This document shows, in pieces, positions 61,251-64,000 of a stretch of DNA of 64,000 bases. Numbering within the stretch: the stretch's first letter is position 1; the number at the start of each line of letters is the position of its first letter. This stretch comes from Rhynchospora pubera (Eukaryota; Streptophyta; Magnoliopsida; Poales; Cyperaceae): contig CM051462.1 of NCBI GenBank assembly GCA_028095005.1, positions 172,369,955 to 172,433,954 of the forward strand, in the 5' to 3' direction. A model generated the notes under the pieces. It did not search any database, was not told where the DNA came from, and saw only the letters and a list, made by a program, of their open reading frames with translations. The translations under genes and the position numbers were made by a program.

Positions 61251-61280
61251 CTAGATATCTCATCGCGCTTCGCGCGATGA
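61251..61280 (-). mobile_element. Probable Helitron 3' end
   Basis: On the minus strand a 9-bp GC-rich stem with a 3-base loop (61260-61280) is followed after 5 bases by CTAG (61251-61254) and then host T. Hairpin then CTRR, inserted before T, is the Helitron 3' signature. The 5' end (TC after host A) would lie at higher coordinates, perhaps outside the window. Confidence 0.5.
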
Positions 61281-62839
61281 AAGTTGAGCTGTAATTGATT
61301 TTATTATTGCTATGATATATTATTGTCAGTTGTAGATATTGAATCGGGAGGCAGATAGTATATGCCATAGAAGTGCCATGCGAAAATGCAGGCAGAAAAT
61401 CATACAGGCAAGATAGTTATTTATTTTCTTTTTCTTAAGAGTGTTGTTCTAGCATAGTAATTATATACTGATAAGTATACATAGTCAAAAGCAAGACACA
61501 ATAAGCTACGATAGATATTCATCTATACATGTCCATTGGAAATCTCCTACATGGAGATTGGATACATGGCACAGTTGAATAGCTATAATCATGCATGAAA
61601 ATTGTGTCTATGGCTAGGCTAGTCCTAACATATATACATATAATATAGAAGGCAAAATGCTGCATCTTCACCTGAACATCTTTTCCTTCAAAGTCGTTTG
61701 CTAGCCAATACAAAATAAAACCTAAATTGAGTTCAATCAGAAACATTATGTAACTATCAATTGTCGTTTCAAGTAAGTCTCAATCTCATATCAAACTTCA
61801 ATTGTACAACTATAGAAACAATCAAGACCAATATATCAGTTAGTGATCTCTTATAGAGTAACCCCTCGCATTGATTTCTCATACAACCAAATTTTTTTAA
61901 AGTAAACTTGAAATTCTAGAATGGGTATAAAAAAATCTCATAAGCAATTCTCATATACAACTGTTAGAGAACAACTTACTTGTGGTTGGTAGCCCAGTTG
62001 ATATTGCACTATTTCACCATCTGTTCTCCTTCAGGCCGTGAATTTAAATACACTACTATCTTATTAAATTTCTGAAAAAGAAAAGAAAAAACAATCAATA
62101 AATCAGTCACTGCATGGTGTTTTTTCTTCATAAGAACACTCACTTGTATCAAAGTGAGCTAAAACTCAACAAAGAATGAATAATTATTGCTTATAGATAT
62201 TTAACAAAGATGCATTAGTAGGCCTAAAGGCCCTAAACCAACAGAACACCAGAACTTTACATGATGGCATGTAAAATTTCAAAAATACACCTTAGAAATA
62301 ATTCAATTAGAACAAAAAAAGGAAGAAGGAGAAGAAATTACCTTCTTCTCTAGCAGTTATTACATGTTGTCTTCACTATAAGGCCTCTACCTCTGATATT
62401 TGTAAACTAAACCTGCAATTCATAGCATAGAAATCAGAAAAAAAAGAAAAAAAAAGAAATCCAAAATATTGTTTGAAACTGTCAAAATCCAGAGATTATT
62501 TAGACGAATTGTGAATAAGAAAGAAGGCCTATGAATTGTTTTACTTAACAGTAGAGACACCAAATCACACCAAACCACAACCTCAGGGCTTGAAGCCTAT
62601 AAGTTGAAACGAATAAAACTCGATTATAAAAATAATTATAAATGACAAAACCAATCCAAACCAGCAGGAACTTTTCTTATCGAACCTTTATCAACTGATT
62701 CGGCAAAAAATAAAACCAAAACTTAATAAAAAAAAATAAAACAGCAAGAACAACCCATAAGCACGGTGCCACACAGAAATCGACCTCGGGCTCATGCATC
62801 CAATAATAATCATTTGTTGGTCAGGCTTGTCGAAGCTAA
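61281..62839. other. Possible Helitron interior or 3' UTR region
   Basis: AT-rich. Minus-strand segments bounded by splice-like sites are visible (about 61970-62072; about 62340-62410) but have early stops, so they may be UTR exons. No Rep or helicase motif was seen. Confidence 0.3.
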
Positions 62840-63990
62840 TTATCTGCTCAAATCAGAACTTGCCTGAAAGAAAAACAAAGATCTACTTATCTACACAGCT
62901 GACACTGAGAGAAATAGTACATCATAGTAATGACTAATGAGGGACATGGCATTAGAATAAGCAATTCTGGACAGGCATCAGCCTAGAACTTTAAACAATC
63001 TAAGTTAAAGAAAAAGTAATAAGCAATTTAGGGCACTCTGGATCAGATCCTAGTCCAAAATGATTAAAATCGGATAATGATTTTCTTTAATCATGAGAGG
63101 GTAAAAAGGCACCATGGCATTAAAATAGAATTCAAATATAACAACAAATCAGGCATATCGGACTTACCATCTTTCTGGTCCTTTTAGCCTTGCTCATCAA
63201 TTTCTCAACATCTTGCAGTATGATTTCACAAATTTCCTTCACAGTGGAACTGTCATGTAAACTACTTGTCATATCTTCAATCGAAATCTTTTCCTAAATA
63301 CAAAAAAAAGAATGATCACAGAAAAGTTTCGCTTATATAAAGTCAAAAGGGCAAAAAAAATATTAGTAAAATTGAATGATAGATGGTACCGATTCGGTGT
63401 AGCAGCACAAAGTCGATAAATGACACTAATTTGGTGCAGGTGAGAGCGCCTTTTTTTGCTTAATAATAATATAAATAAATAATTTCACACTAAGCAACAA
63501 AAATCAATAGCACTGGCACAACATTTAAATAACTCATTGTTTAGGGCGACCTGACACATTAATAATGAAAACAATCAGGATTGAGAAGCATGGATTACGG
63601 ATCATGTAATTGGTGAATTTTGGCAATTCTCAATCTTACAATATTTTTTTTCCCAAGACCACACCATTAAATAAAACAAAGAAAAATATGTAAAAAAAAA
63701 GGATGTTACCAACATAGAAAAACGATAAACAACCAAGCTCACAGCTTGATAGTAAAAGCACAAAAAAATTATCGCACAACAACCTGAAATAAGCTTGATG
63801 CCTGGCAACAAACCACCTAACAATCAAGCTAGTTGTAATAAACACTCAAGTAAGATCAATGAAGCACCTAAAGAGAAAAATAAGCCTAGATCACAAAGGA
63901 AAAAAAATCATCACGAATCAGTCGAAACATCCGATAACTGCATCATACCTTGTTATTACCTATATCTTCAATTTCTACTCATACAGCAAG
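62840..63990 (-). other. Three exon-like segments, 3' end of an unrecognised gene
   Basis: On the minus strand, segments to 63949 (ending before GTATGATG), 63293-63168 (42 codons between TATTTAG and GTAAGTC) and 62863-62840 (after TTTCAG, ending TAA) join in phase. The middle one is Lys/Glu-rich and probably helical. It may be a host gene running off the window, or a fragment carried by the Helitron. Family unknown. Confidence 0.35.
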
Positions 63991-64000
63991 GCAAAGCAGT

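Noticed and set aside
1..64000. tRNA, rRNA or snoRNA genes
   Set aside because: No cloverleaf with A and B boxes or rRNA core was recognised by reading; a tRNAscan or Rfam run would be needed to exclude them fully.

Overview
The window is nuclear DNA from a seed plant, most likely a eudicot. It is AT-rich, its host genes have short GT-AG introns, and it is full of plant transposons. Three host genes can be modelled exon by exon: an S-type anion channel of the SLAH1/SLAH4 type (minus strand, about 14.3-18.2 kb), a small membrane-anchored receptor-like kinase like Arabidopsis At1g78530 (plus strand, 24.8-27.0 kb), and a group IIb WRKY transcription factor like WRKY6/31/42 (minus strand, 28.1-30.4 kb). 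The species cannot be named from the sequence alone.

Layout. 0-0.9 kb: old repeat and one exon-like fragment. 0.94-10.8 kb: a complete, very young Copia LTR retrotransposon of the Angela/BARE type, with two 1759-bp LTRs, TSD GTTTT, tRNA-Met primer site, polypurine tract and an intact 1387-aa gag-pol frame. 10.8-14.3 kb: right half of the old repeat, then unassigned DNA. 14.3-18.2 kb: the SLAH gene, whose second intron holds a TIR element with a MITE nested in it; its middle exon has two extra bases that break the frame. 18.2-24.3 kb: minisatellite, MITEs, an hAT-like element and a solo Copia LTR. 24.8-30.4 kb: kinase and WRKY genes. 30.5-45.1 kb: a gene desert with long hairpin MITEs, microsatellites and tandem duplications. 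45.15-59.0 kb: a complete 13.85-kb CACTA transposon with CACTA ends, TSD TCA and GACGGTTTTT subterminal repeats. 59.1-61.2 kb: a MITE and a repeat-rich TIR element. 61.25-64 kb: a probable Helitron 3' end, followed by exon-like pieces on the minus strand.

The CACTA element is the richest part. It carries two minus-strand genes. One is a TNP2-type transposase, ruined by stops, frameshifts and an inserted solo LTR. The other is a nine-exon gene joining a Transposase_24-type region to a Ulp1-like (C48) cysteine protease whose catalytic residues are all present, with one frameshift in exon 2. A plus-strand coding fragment of unknown origin lies inside an intron of the protease gene, and a cluster of three strong hairpins lies upstream of the transposase start. 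Nothing in the window is a clearly new defence or metabolic system. The unusual points are the protease-bearing CACTA, its probable captured exon, the SLAH frameshift and the QRD variant of the kinase catalytic loop.
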